From Poecilobothrus nobilitatus (Eukaryota; Arthropoda; Insecta; Diptera; Dolichopodidae): a DNA stretch of 64,000 nucleotides. Positions 35,601 to 46,919 of the stretch are shown here, piece after piece. The first letter of the stretch is position 1; each line of letters starts with the position of its first letter. The translations under genes and the position numbers were made by a program. The notes under the pieces are model-generated. The model saw only the letters and a program-made list of their open reading frames with translations, ran no database searches and was not told where the DNA came from. The stretch lies in contig OX352773.1 of NCBI GenBank assembly GCA_947095535.1, positions 255,773,590 to 255,837,589 on the forward strand, written 5' to 3'.

Positions 35601-35639
35601 TTTAAAATTTGAAAATTTCCAACTACTTTTTTTTATCTG

Positions 35640-37330
35640 CCACATAAAAGATAACGCACTAAAAGTTTAAAAGTTCAGTTAAACGTTTAAATAATGTAAT
35701 AATTGAAGAAATTGATAATCGATTAGAATGAGAGACATTGTGCGGTATCTTCGATATCAAATAAAATAGTAAATAAAAGTAAAATACGATTAGTACAAAT
35801 AAATAATTACACTTAGGTTTTTATAATTTATTATGTTTTTATTTTTTTAAAATATTTTTATACAAAATATAATATCATATTATAAATATTTAATATCCCT
35901 TTTCTACTTATAAAAATATGTTATTGTATATATTAAAATTATTAAAAATAATAATTAAAAATAAAAAATATATTTTAAGAATTTCAATACAAAAATCACT
36001 CTCATTACAAATTAACGTACTCCTAAGCATATGCAATCAATAATCACTTCGTCTTTTTTTTTTTCTCATTTCATTTTTAATGTTTTTTTTATTTTTTGCG
36101 TTTTTTTGTTTTTTTTGTTTTTTACGTTTTTTTTTTTTACAATTCATTCAACTTTTCATTTAAGTTTTATTGAGTATTAAAAATATTATTATATTAAATA
36201 AAATTAAAAAAATACAAAAAAAAAAAAGTTTTTTTCTTATCATCTTATAAATAAAACAGAAAAATAATTAAAAATTAGCTATACAATAGCAATAGGTATA
36301 TATATATATATATATAATGTACGTCTATTATTTATTTTACATATGGTTAAAAAATAATTAATTAATTTTTTTTTAATTTTTATTTTGTGTAAATAACTTT
36401 TTAATGGTTTTTAGTTAGTTTTTTTTTTCTTTTTCATGCCTTGACGCCAAATTCTTTAAAATGAAAATGAAAATAAACACTAACCAATAATTTATTTTAT
36501 AAATGTAATTTGTATCATAATAAATTTTTTAAAATATAGCAATTATGATTACAGAATTTTAAAATTTAATAAAATACAATAAAATTAGAAGAAAAAAAAG
36601 AAATTTGCGTTTTTTTTGTTTTTGAGTAAATGGTTATAACACAGTTTTCCAAACTGTTTACTAAAATATATTAATATAATTTATTTTCTTTTTTGTTTTT
36701 TGTTTAAACTAAAAAGTCGTTAAATGTTTCTTATTTTAAATTAATTTTAAATTTCGATTTTTTAGTTAATGCATACGTTAAGTTTAAGCATTAATATTTT
36801 TGAAATCTTTATTACAAGACATCAATAAAAACAATAAATATTTTTATGAATAATTTAGATTTTACAAGATTGATTTGAGTAATAATTTTCCATTGTATAG
36901 TATTAAACATCTTAAAACCATTAAAATCTATATCCAATTGATTACTTTAGGACAAAAATCGTTAAACAATTTCTTTTATTTCATAGTATGACCCATACCC
37001 AATATTTTTTTTTTATTTCATAGTATATGAAAAAAATAGTATATGATTCAAATCAAACAATATGAGAAATGGTATATGAATATAAAGTCTTCCGATTCTA
37101 ATGAAATGGTTTTAGGAAATCTCTACCGATTTAGGTTCTACGATTCTAATGAAAAATGTAAAAAAAAAAAAAAATTATATATTATTTTATACTGTGATAT
37201 TAAACGGTAAAATTGATAATTTATATTCTATTTTTTCTTTAAAAAGTTGCAAATTCTAAATTCTTTATAATTTTTTCTTTTTAAAAATATACATTTTCAC
37301 TATAGACATAAATTTGCTTATATTTAAATA
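35640..37330. other. AT-rich spacer, no gene seen
   Basis: Dominated by homopolymers and a (TA)n tract at 36295-36316. CGATTCTAATGAAA(A/T) is repeated near 37094 and 37139. This would be the 3' flank of the minus-strand gene at 37352. Confidence 0.5.
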
Positions 37331-37351
37331 AATGGTTGTTTTTTTTTTTTT

Positions 37352-38470
37352 TTATTTATAATATTCACTTTCAAGTTTTTTCTCTAAATGACTTTTTTTC
37401 ATTTCAACATGTACCGTTGATACTGATATACAACAACTAGAAAACATTATTTTAACTGGTGTATTATCAATAAAACGTTTTTTTAATTCTTTTGCATCTG
37501 ACATTAATTCAAATATACGATCATATATTTGTTTCATACATAATACAAAACCATCACTACCACGATTTTCAACCATACATATATCAATTTTATCAACAGC
37601 ATCAACTGTTAATATTAATATATCACCAAACATATTTTTTAAACTTTTACATAATGATAACCATGGTTTTATAACAATATTACAACAATTTTTCATTTCT
37701 TTAACACTATCATTTATTAATGTATCAACTAATTGACAACCATTTATATATAATTGTTCATCTTTTGTATTTTTTAATTTTAATTTAATATCATTTGACC
37801 ATAATTCCATATCTTGACTAAATGTTATTAATGTCATATTAACATGTTCTGTTATTTTTTTAAATTCATTATTTGATAATATTATAAATTCTTTAAATAA
37901 ATTTTCAATTTCAATTAAATTATCTTTAATATTAATTAATAATGTTCGTACAGAATTTGTTTGATTTTCTAAAATTTTATTACCAATAATAATTATAATT
38001 GTTTTTAATTTATTACATGCATCTGTTAATAAATTTTGTATATCTGTTGAAAAATCACCAATATATGATATTAAATTTTGTGTAAATTGTTTAACACCTA
38101 AACTAAAATCATAAATTGTTTTAACTAATGCTTGACGATAATTCATTTCATTATTATTTTCATTATTATTAATTATTGTATTATTTTTTGTTAATATTGT
38201 TGCTTCTAAATAAGTATAATTATTTATTAGATCTGGCAATACTGTATTATTATTTTTATTATTATTAATATGATCTGTTAAAATTATTTGTTGTGATTGT
38301 TGTTGTTGTTGTTGCCGAATTATTTCAATATTTTGTTGACAATTTCTATGTAATAAATTTTTATTTCGATTATTATTACATAATGTTAAATTATCTGGTA
38401 TTATTGAAGTATTAATAAAACAAATAAATAAATTTAATAAATTTAAAATAATTAAATATCGTAAATTCAT
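37352..38470 (-). CDS. Predicted secreted, Asn-rich helical protein (372 aa), family unknown
   Basis: Uninterrupted 372-codon frame, by far the longest outside the retrotransposon and hard to explain by chance at this base composition. Residues 1-20 look like a signal peptide (basic Arg4, hydrophobic LIILNLLNLFICF core). Residues 27-110 are low-complexity, with a Gln run (53-58) and many Asn, including NLT and NYT glycosylation sequons. Residues 111-335 look helical, with Leu/Ile heptads and cysteines at 152, 245, 262, 263, 274, 298 and 311; a further pair lies at 346-347. The cysteine pairing suggests an extracellular protein. I do not recognise the family; insect secreted helical proteins (for example DUF725/TsetseEP-like) are only a loose comparison. 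The stop TAA is directly followed by an A-run, with AATAAA overlapping the stop. It may be single-exon, or this could be a retrocopy. Confidence 0.7.
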   Translation of the reverse strand: MNLRYLIILNLLNLFICFINTSIIPDNLTLCNNNRNKNLLHRNCQQNIEIIRQQQQQQSQQIILTDHINNNKNNNTVLPDLINNYTYLEATILTKNNTIINNNENNNEMNYRQALVKTIYDFSLGVKQFTQNLISYIGDFSTDIQNLLTDACNKLKTIIIIIGNKILENQTNSVRTLLINIKDNLIEIENLFKEFIILSNNEFKKITEHVNMTLITFSQDMELWSNDIKLKLKNTKDEQLYINGCQLVDTLINDSVKEMKNCCNIVIKPWLSLCKSLKNMFGDILILTVDAVDKIDICMVENRGSDGFVLCMKQIYDRIFELMSDAKELKKRFIDNTPVKIMFSSCCISVSTVHVEMKKSHLEKKLESEYYK

Positions 38471-38570
38471 TATTTTAATATAAATTTAATATTTTTTTCT
38501 TTTCTTCTTTTTATTTAAAATTTAAAAATTTTTCTTTTATTTAAATATCGTTACAGTTACTACAGTATAA

Positions 38571-38578
38571 TTTATATA
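38571..38578 (-). promoter_or_regulatory. Candidate TATA box for the 372-aa gene
   Basis: TATATAAA on the minus strand, about 100 bp before the ATG at 38470. A start site about 30 bp downstream would give a 5' leader of roughly 75 nt. In such AT-rich DNA a TATA-like match is weak evidence. Confidence 0.25.
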
Positions 38579-38599
38579 AATTGATCTCAACGGATTTTT

Positions 38600-40560
38600 A
38601 ATTGATACTAAATTAGATTAAAAAAATAAAAATAAATTTTTATTTTAATATTGAAAAAAAAAAAAAAATGAGAAAAAAAAAAATTGAAAAAAGAAAAAAA
38701 CTAAAATTGATAATTTACAATAATCATTGTTTATTTTATTTATTTATATACATATATGGTGGTATAAATTTAATCTATTTAATTAAATTATAGTATCACA
38801 AAGGGTGACATTTTTTATATTTATATATATATATATATATATATATACAATAGTACAGACATGGTATTTTATTTTCGATTTATATTTACATGTTTAAAAA
38901 TAAAAATCATTTGTTTTAACTGTAGATTTGTTACAGTAATTCCGTTAATTAAAAAAAAAAAAAAAAAAAACAGCTTCCTATAATTCAGTTTTACATTTTA
39001 AATGAAAATTTTAAAATGGAGAAGTTATAGACACTACGAAAAATAATTTTAAAATAAATTATAAATGATCTGCCGCTTTAAATATTTTCTCTTTTCCATA
39101 TAAGAACCTTACCACCCTTCAAATTTATAGTCATACTCATAAAACTGATAAATGAAAAAGTAGCTTGGTTTTTTGGACAAATCAAAAGCTATTGTACCCG
39201 CTATATCCGCTTCAACTTTATTTCAATATACAGTACATCCTAAATATATTCATTTCCGGTTATCTTTTCAATTATATGTTTTTGTTTTTTTTTATTTTTT
39301 ATTTTATAACCGTTATTTTGATTAAAGTTAAATTTTTTACTTTTCAAATGTATACCATATTTTAAATTGACATGTAATGTACTTAGGCGTAAAAGGCGTA
39401 ATCAATTCTATTTTAAGAACAAAAATCTAATATAAATAAAGTTAAGGAGCTCTTTTATAAAATAATATTTAAAAAATATTAATTTACATATTGTACATAC
39501 AATTTTACATAAATGTTTGCATTCCTTTTACAGAGTAAATTATTTATTTCTATTCACAACTGCATCAGCCTTTAAGATATAGGAGTAAATATATGGTTAT
39601 ATTAAATTACTGTACCCATTTACCAACTACAGTCATAATAATTCTTTTCGGGTAAAATGAACGCAAAAAATATTCTAATTATAAATAATTTGACAAGTCT
39701 TCATTTTCTTTACGTAATACGCAGTTTGTGTGGGTCAAATAATTTTAAAATTAAAATCACAACAAAAAGAAAAAAATAAATTATTTCTTAATTAGTTCAA
39801 AACTTCTGTAATTTTTGTTTTTTGTTTTTTCTTTAATCAAATTTCCATTCTTAAATTATTTTTTCTATTACATCTATAATAAACTTAAACGATTATAAAT
39901 CGAATCAATCTTATTAAATCAAAATCGATTTCAAATAAAGTTAAAATTTTATAAAAGGAAAATCCCTATATGCAATTCATTTAAATGCGGCTAATTTTAA
40001 TTTATTATCTTTAAATTGAATAGACAATGATTAAGAAAATTAAAGTAATGTTAATAAAAAAAATATTTTCATCACACAATCAGTGAATAAAAGTCAATAT
40101 TAAAAAAATGTTGTGTTCCAAAACTATCTATTCTAGGGTTAGTATTATTTAAGATATTACATAGAACTATAGGTACTAAATCTAAAAATATACTTACAAC
40201 TGTATGCCAACTATATGATATTAAAATTCGCAGAAAATGAAAATGAAGAACAGTTAAGAAGTTTTAGTTATAACTGAAATTTTAGTTGTAACGATTACAA
40301 AATGATTATATAAAAAATCAAGATCTCTTCAATATTAATAAAACCAAAATAAATATTAATAAAATAAAAAATTTGTCAACACAAATTTTAAACTTAACAA
40401 TAATATAATTGAAGCTGTCTGTATAAAACTGTCTTAGATTTGTTGAAAGTAATTTGAAATAGCAAGAACACAATTAAATTAGAACAATAAAGAAGATCAC
40501 TTATCTTAAGATACATTAGAACATTTTTTGCTAAATTTATTTCAATTGACGAAATTCTTA
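38600..40560. other. AT-rich spacer, no gene seen
   Basis: Contains (TA)n at 38821-38847 and A-runs near 38650 and 38948. No coding signal recognised. Confidence 0.45.
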
Positions 40561-40566
40561 TAAAAA

Positions 40567-41337
40567 GCGGTACGTTTGATTCTTTTTAAAAATTCCCTAG
40601 GGGAAAAGACCTTTTTTAATTTCAAAAATGTATGAAAAAAATCCCTTACGACAAAAGACCCTATTTAAAATATCCTATGGACAAAATATCCATCTAATAG
40701 ATTTAAGAAAGTTTGATTTTTAAGTTTTTAGAGTCGGATTCAAAATTAGGGTATTTCTTTCCTCCAAGATATTATAGATGTATTTATGTATCTCGCATAC
40801 GCATGATTCTGAGTTTTAGATAAGCAAGAATTTTAGAGTTGGAATCAAAATTAAGGTTTTCCCTTTTTCCAAAATATTTAGAAGAGATTCAAATCAGGAT
40901 TTTTGTTTAGAGGGGGTTTGGGTACGGCAATCCTTATTATATATATATAAATATATGTAAAGCAAGTACATAGTTAGGAGGCGTTTTATAATTGGCTACA
41001 AAATCAGAGTTTTATACGTTTTGCAAAATATTATACATGTATATATATGCGATATTCTGAATTCGGAAGGATTGTAAAGTTGCATTCAATCAACTTTAAA
41101 TTATTACAAATTGAAAAAATCAGGATACTTGAAATTTAATTTTTATTTTTTATATTAAAACTTTTGAAAATGATTAATTGCTATCTTCTTTCAAAAAGGT
41201 TTTGTCCTAGGATCTTTTGTTTTAGGAGATTTCAATAGGATCTTTTGACGTAGGGTTTTTTTGTCGTAGAGGATTTTGTCTTAGGGAAAAATCTTTATAA
41301 AAGAGTCTTAATACTCCGCGTCATTCGTACCTAACCC
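40567..41337. mobile_element. Foldback-like element with CCTAxGACAAAAGA-type arms
   Basis: The left arm (40567-40692) holds CCCTAGGGGAAAAGACC, CCCTTACGACAAAAGACC and CCTATGGACAAAATATCC at a period of about 16 bp. The right arm (41191-41337) holds inverted relatives (GGTTTTGTCCTAGGATC, GATCTTTTGACGTAGGG, TTTTTGTCGTAGAGG, TTTTGTCTTAGGG). The outer ends GGTACGTTTGA and, inverted, GGTACGAATGA match the GGTACGAA ends of the element at 43474. The centre repeats the shared core AGAGT(T/C)GGA(T/A)TCAAAATTA. No open frame. Clean target duplication not seen. Confidence 0.6.
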
Positions 41338-42007
41338 AATGCTATATACACATTTCTTTATTTTAACCTTAGTAAATATGTAAATTAAAGTTATATGTAA
41401 TATCTTTTGAGATCAGAAATAATTTTTATAATAAATAGGATGGTTGATATGCAAAACGATAATACTATGTGTAAAAATAAAAGACTAATTGCTTGTATAT
41501 TTGTCTGAAAAAATGTTCAGATGAATTAAATCTAATAAAATAAATAATCGTAATTTTAAATGAAAAATCAAAAAAATCATAGTATCATAAAAAAAATTTT
41601 AAATATCATCTTATTACTGGTCATGACTTAAAATGAAATAAATAAATTATTGGCAATTAATTCTATTTTTCTGAATTTCAAGTACTATTTTTAGCTTAGG
41701 TAGTTAATTTATAGTTCATTAATTTATAATGTTAACTATATATTAAATTATATAAATGAATTGTATATATATATATGTATATGTAAATTAAAAAGTAAGT
41801 AAATAAATAAAAAAAAAATTTTTATTTTATTCTGATAATGATAATTTTATAAAAATATATTAACTCTGTTTCCAATTCCACGAAAAAATGGCAGTGCGGT
41901 GAATTACCAAGTTCTTCTTCTAAGAAAAATGTAATTTCTAAATTTTATAAAATATTTTTTTCATTGTTTTGTTTTTTTTGTTTTTCTTTTAAGTGATATA
42001 ACGATTT

Positions 42008-42013
42008 TTTATT
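42008..42013 (-). terminator. Polyadenylation signal AATAAA downstream of candidate exon
   Basis: AATAAA on the minus strand 63 bp beyond the stop codon of the candidate terminal exon at 42076-42178. The position suits a short 3' UTR, though AATAAA is common by chance here. Confidence 0.3.
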
Positions 42014-42075
42014 AGGATCATTTAAATTGATGCTAAACTTTCTATTTGATGCTAATTGTTGTTGTTAGTAGGAAT

Positions 42076-42178
42076 TTAAATGACTACAGCTCTTATATCT
42101 AAACCATGATCCGTTTTAGTTGATTTATAAGAACGTGCCATCGAGCCATTCATCTTTAGCCGAGTAACAGATGTAATT
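42076..42178 (-). CDS. Candidate terminal coding exon (33 codons and stop)
   Basis: A short block visibly richer in G+C than its surroundings, with varied codons (CGG, GGC, TCG, GCA, ACG) unlike the A/T runs around it. On the minus strand a possible acceptor TTGAATTAG ends at 42179. The exon then reads ITSVTRLKMNGSM, ARSYKSTKTDHG and LDIRAVVI, stop. A poly(A) signal follows. It has the look of the C-terminal tail of a conserved protein; the Ser/Thr/Lys/Arg-rich character would suit a cytoplasmic receptor or channel tail. I cannot name the gene. If real, the upstream exons lie at higher coordinates, beyond or between the mobile elements. Confidence 0.4.
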
Positions 42179-42757
42179 CTAATTCAATGAAAATGTATTA
42201 CTTTTATGAGTAATTTAATCCTAATATGACCCTAATGCTAAACAATACAAAAAGAACATTCTTATATTTATTTATAAATTTATACTTTACTTTATTTGAA
42301 AATTACTTACAAAGAAGCAAAAAAAAAAAAATCATTATATCCGGTACTTAATTCTGTCCATCTTTTTCCTAATTCCGTTTATCAAAACAAAGTTCTAATT
42401 TACATGTTTCTCCTTTTCTTTTTTTTGTTTATTTAAAGGATTACTAAACAATTTTATTTTTAAAATAAATAAATAAAGGCAAATAAATGTATACCTACAT
42501 ATATTCAACTCATTTTAGTTTACATTATACTCAAAAATTATAAATTATATAATTTTCACTCAAAATACATTGTTATATTACTCACGTTTAAACGTTATCA
42601 CGCTTCACGTTCACTCAAAATACATTGTTATATAAAATCCCTTTTTTTTCTTGCAGAAAATGAGTAATAACATTAGTTATAAAGAAAAAAAAAGTGTATA
42701 AGGTTAATTCACTCTCAAGAGCATAAATTTTATTTTTATATAATATTATAAAATCTG

Positions 42758-44692
42758 TTTATACCCGTATAAACTATGTTCAAGGATATAATACATTTAC
42801 CATTACGTTCGTGACACCTTAAAGGAGTCTAGCTAGATATAGTGTAAAAGGTATGGATCGTCTCAGAATCGAATTCTGAGTCGATTAAGTCATGTAAGTT
42901 CGTCCGTCCATCCGCACGATAACTCAAAAAATAAAGGAGCTAGGAGGCTGAAATTTTTTCTACGCCACTTTTGCAAAATTGTTAGTTTCACTATTTAAAT
43001 CCAGTATTTTTGGCCGCCGGGTTCGTGTAGCTGCCTTTATATTCTTTCTTTATATGGAAATAACTAAGTATCTGCTCAAGGTATCTAAATATTTGAAATT
43101 TTGCAAAATAGTGTCGAGTTATAGGCCAACAATATTTGTAACATTTGGTTGTGCTAATGCAACAGATTCGGGTAGCTGCCATACAACTTCTCTTTTTAAA
43201 TGAAAATAACTTAGTCTCTATTGGAATTAGGTATCTGAAATTTAGTGAAGAGATGTTCAGTTACATGCCAAAAACTTTTGCAAAATTTGGTTAGTATGGA
43301 GCAGCAGGTTCAGGCTTCTTCAAAATCTTGGAACTTCATGAAGCTAAGCGTTTGAAATCCTACAAAAGATGATCAAATACTAGGGTAATAACTTCTGCTA
43401 AATTTGGTTGTACTGGTGCAATAGATTCGGGTAGTTGTCATACAACTTCACAATTTACATAAATATATTTCGGGTTGGGTACGAAATCTCGTTCCTCAAA
43501 ATCTCGTTTTATCAAAATCTCGTTTTTTAAAATCTCGTTTTTTAAAATCTCGTTTTATCAAAATCTCGTTTCTTAAAATCTCGTTTTTTTTTTTTTTTAT
43601 CATAGGTAATCTTTATTTTTAACAATTTTATTGTAAAAATATTGATTGTAAAAATTGTAAAAAAAAAATTTAACAAAAAAGATTCAACATTTCATTCAAA
43701 ATAGTACATACAAATAATATGGTAATATATATGTATATATATATGATATTAGATATACACATATATTTATATATGCATACTTATTTATAAATATTCTGGA
43801 AAAGGGAACAGTCCTGATTTTAAATCCAACTCTAAAATCCCTTTAAATTATTTTTTTTATATATATATTTTAACAACAATTAACTTAAAATAGTGGGATA
43901 CCCCAAACCCCCGCTAAACAAATTATTGAAACCCTGATTTTGTAACCAACTCTAAAATCTCTTCTACTTCAAAATATCGCATATACATTTACATAAGTAC
44001 ATATTCTGGAAAAAGCGTATAACTCTGATTAAATAAAATAATAACAAAAATAATCTTATATACTTTTAATTATATTATATTATATTAATTATATACTATA
44101 CTTTTTTGTATATATATATATATATTTTTTTTAATTTTAACATTCAATAACTCATATTATGTACATAGTAAATAATGTGTTTATATATAAAATATTATTT
44201 TTCATGTAGAATAGCGCAAAACATAATATTACATTGAAATTTTTATAACAATTCTTTATAACTGTTTTATTTTTTTTTTTTTATATACAGAAAATGTTTT
44301 TATTTTATAAAATTTGTTTAATTTGGATGAAAAAAATAAAATATTCTTCGATAAAAATTAAAAATTACAATTTTTTATGTTTTCTGTATTTTCTGAAAAA
44401 AAAAAAAAGATTTACCGAGATTTTTGAAAAAACGAGATTTTAAAAAACGAGATTTTGATAAAACAAGATTTTGATAAAACGAGATTTTAAGAAACGAGAT
44501 TTTGAAAAACGAGATTTTGATAAAACGAGATTTTGAGAAACGAGCATTCGTACCTCTCCCATATATTTCGGTAGCTCGATATTAAAACGTCTGAAATGTT
44601 TTAAAAGACGCTCAAGTTTTATAGAAACAGGATATATTACGTTCATAGGGGTATCCTAGAGTTGACACAGTCTACTCTACTGCACTTTTAGT
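42758..44692 (-). mobile_element. F2-related Helentron/DINE-like repeat, split by a foldback-like insertion
   Basis: Reverse orientation. The 3' end lies at 42758 as the palindrome TTTATACCCGTATAAA, preceded (minus strand) by AATTCGATTCTGAGACGATC and CCATACCTTTTACAC, the F2-type end. A diverged GGAC-type tract GGATGGACGGACGAAC is also present. The 5' end lies at about 44692: on the minus strand GTAGACTGTGTCAAC then TCTAGGATACCCCTATGAACG, the F2 5' hairpin and subterminal motif. The element is interrupted from 43474 to 44560; removing the insert and one duplication rejoins the two halves at ATATATTTCGG. Confidence 0.6.
43474..44560. mobile_element. Foldback-like element with AAATCTCGTTTT-type arms, nested, with target duplication
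   Basis: 1087 bp flanked by the 11-bp direct repeat ATATATTTCGG (43463-43473 and 44561-44571). The left arm (43480-43590) is a run of AAATCTCGTTTTATCA-like units at 15-16 bp spacing. The right arm (44412-44550) is the same run inverted (GATAAAACGAGATTTTG). The outer ends GGGTACGAAATCTCG and, inverted, GGTACGAATGCTCG correspond. The ~820-bp middle is AT-rich, non-coding, and contains minus-strand copies of the core AGAGTTGG(T/A)TT(T/A)(C/A)AAAATCAGG. Long, internally repetitive inverted arms and a ~9-11-bp duplication are the features of Foldback elements. It is non-autonomous. Confidence 0.75.
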
Positions 44693-45868
44693 TTTAATTT
44701 TTGCTTATACATGACTTAATCATTAAAATGTTTTATTACTTTATTTCAAAGTTCAGTTATTTTTGTAATAATATTCTAAATTATTCTAAATGAAAAAAAA
44801 AATAAATCGAATAATCTTTAAATGTTTAAACTATTGAATTAAATTTTCACTTCAAAAGACTAAGCCGAATAATTAATCTTAAAATCCAGACTTATAAAAA
44901 TACAAAAAAAAAACAAAAAAAAATTGAAATATAGACAAATAGTTCAGTAAATTGCATTTTTGACTCTTAAGGTTATATGAGTAATTTAGAATTATAAAGA
45001 AAAACAAAAACAAAAAAAAAACAACATTAGAAAATAAAACAAAATTACATTTTATTGCATTTGTATTCTTTTAATTTGTGATAATGTGGAATTTTAATAT
45101 AAATTGATAAGTATCTGGTCAATAATCTTTAAATGTTTTTATTGATTGACGTCTTTAAAAAAGTTTTTAAACTATTATTAATTTTTTTTTTTTTTTTTTT
45201 GATTTTGCAAAATTTTAAAAGAAGAAAAAAGTTATTAAATTATATTATTATAAGAAATTAATCACAAGAAATATGAAACTTGTAAAAAGGAATACACAAT
45301 GTATGTATAAGTAAGGTAATTTTTTAATAAATATCTTAAAAAATCTTTGCTTTTCTTAAAAACATTAAATTTTAATTTATAATAATTAATTTAATTAATT
45401 TTGATTCGGAATTAGTCTGTTGTTGTGTTTATTTTCGATTTTATAATAAAAAAAATTAACAAATAATAATAAAAATCTAAAACACATTGAAAATATTGCA
45501 TTTTTAGAACTAAAATGGAAGTGTAAGGATACTTCTTTTTCAACTAAAAAACTAAATTTGAAATTTTATTGGATATTAAGTTGACAAAAAATCATACGTT
45601 CATTCTACAAACAAACAAAACTTTTTTGTCTTTTTTTTTCAAAATTTTTCATCTTTTATATGCTTTTGATTTGTCGGATGTAGACATAATTTAATTTAGA
45701 AATTCTTTTGCTTTGTCAAAAGCTTAAAATTATTTATTTAAAAAAAATTAGATCCTGGAATATCATAACGCGCATAAATTAGCACAAGTGTATCTTAATT
45801 TTCAAAAAAAGAAAAAAAAGAAAAATTATAATCTTATTTAAAAGCTTGTAAAATATAATTAAAATAAA
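44693..45868. other. AT-rich spacer, no gene seen
   Basis: A/T homopolymers only; no repeat ends or coding signal recognised. Confidence 0.45.
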
Positions 45869-46660
45869 CAGGACAGAATGTAAACCAATATATTTTAAAG
45901 GCGCACATTTCGAAAAGTCAATACAAACTGTTTAGAATTGTGACTCTGCACCCAAAATTTGAAAATTTCATATAATAAGACAAAATGTGAAAATAAGACT
46001 TTTTTGCAACTTTGAGAGGCTGGACTTACAGTATATAACTGAACCGTATAGAACTAAGAAAAAACTTTAACAAATCTAAAAATATATTATTGAAGCTTTA
46101 ATTTTTGTGTCTTGCCGAATAAAAATTTGTACAAGTGCGTAAGGTATAGATGTTTAAAAATAGAAAATTTTCAATTTATGAGCCCTAATAGCTCTTAAGT
46201 AGGGGGTGGTAACACTGAGGAAACTAATATTAATTCTGAAAGTTCTTTCATATCTCAAAATTTCAAGTTCCTATCTAAAAATGTGGCGGAGTTATGGAGG
46301 AATCAAAATCATGTAAAATTTAGTTTTCACATAACGGTAAATTTAAATACTAAATTTAAAATAATTATATAATTTTTATATTGATTTTTAAAGGTAGAAA
46401 TAATTCCTGTCCTGGTGTTTTTAAATTGAAAAAATGTTAAGCAGAACATGAGATATACACATTTAAATATAGGGCTTCTGTAATGGATGGGCTACGTGGG
46501 GTTCTACAACGTTAATTTTTTTATGAGACCTGTTATATGCATGGTGAAAATTTCATTATTTTATTTTTAACGGTGTAGAAGTTTTGTAAATAGACAAACG
46601 GACTGACGTGCGGATTAAAATTAAATAATTTTTTAAAAATTTCTTTGAAAATGTGCTAAA
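45869..46660 (+). mobile_element. F1 Helitron-like repeat, monomeric copy
   Basis: Starts ACAGGACAGAATGTAAACC and ends with a weak GGAC-type remnant (ACAAACGGACTGACGTGCGG) and the arm GAAAATGTGCTAAAAA. It has one core unit instead of two (about 790 bp) and many substitutions. The first hairpin arm (AGCACATTT) has decayed. Confidence 0.65.
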
Positions 46661-46919
46661 AATGGTAGTAATTTAAAACGTAAATATAATAATAACACAT
46701 ACTAGTAGCAGATTATGTGATTTTTTTCAACCGATATTCACTTTATACAAAATTTTTTACCACAAAAAAAAAATGCATTTTTATACAGTTAAGACATTTT
46801 TCAAAAAAAAATTTCAAATATCGCTTGTTAGTTTTACTTTACGAGTTGAAAAATTAATCTTTTGGAAGTTATTTATATAGCCCTGCCCATTACAATGCCT
46901 AAACTCTTCAAAATTGTTG

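Noticed and set aside
42979..43203. 74-codon plus-strand frame and its minus-strand counterpart
   Set aside because: Both lie within the DINE-like repeat and show no protein motif.
43480..43590. Regular short repeats resembling a CRISPR array
   Set aside because: Units of 15-16 bp without unique spacers, present inverted at the other end; these are transposon arms in a eukaryotic genome.
44440..44646. Frame rich in KSRF repeats
   Set aside because: It is the translation of the foldback-like arm repeat.
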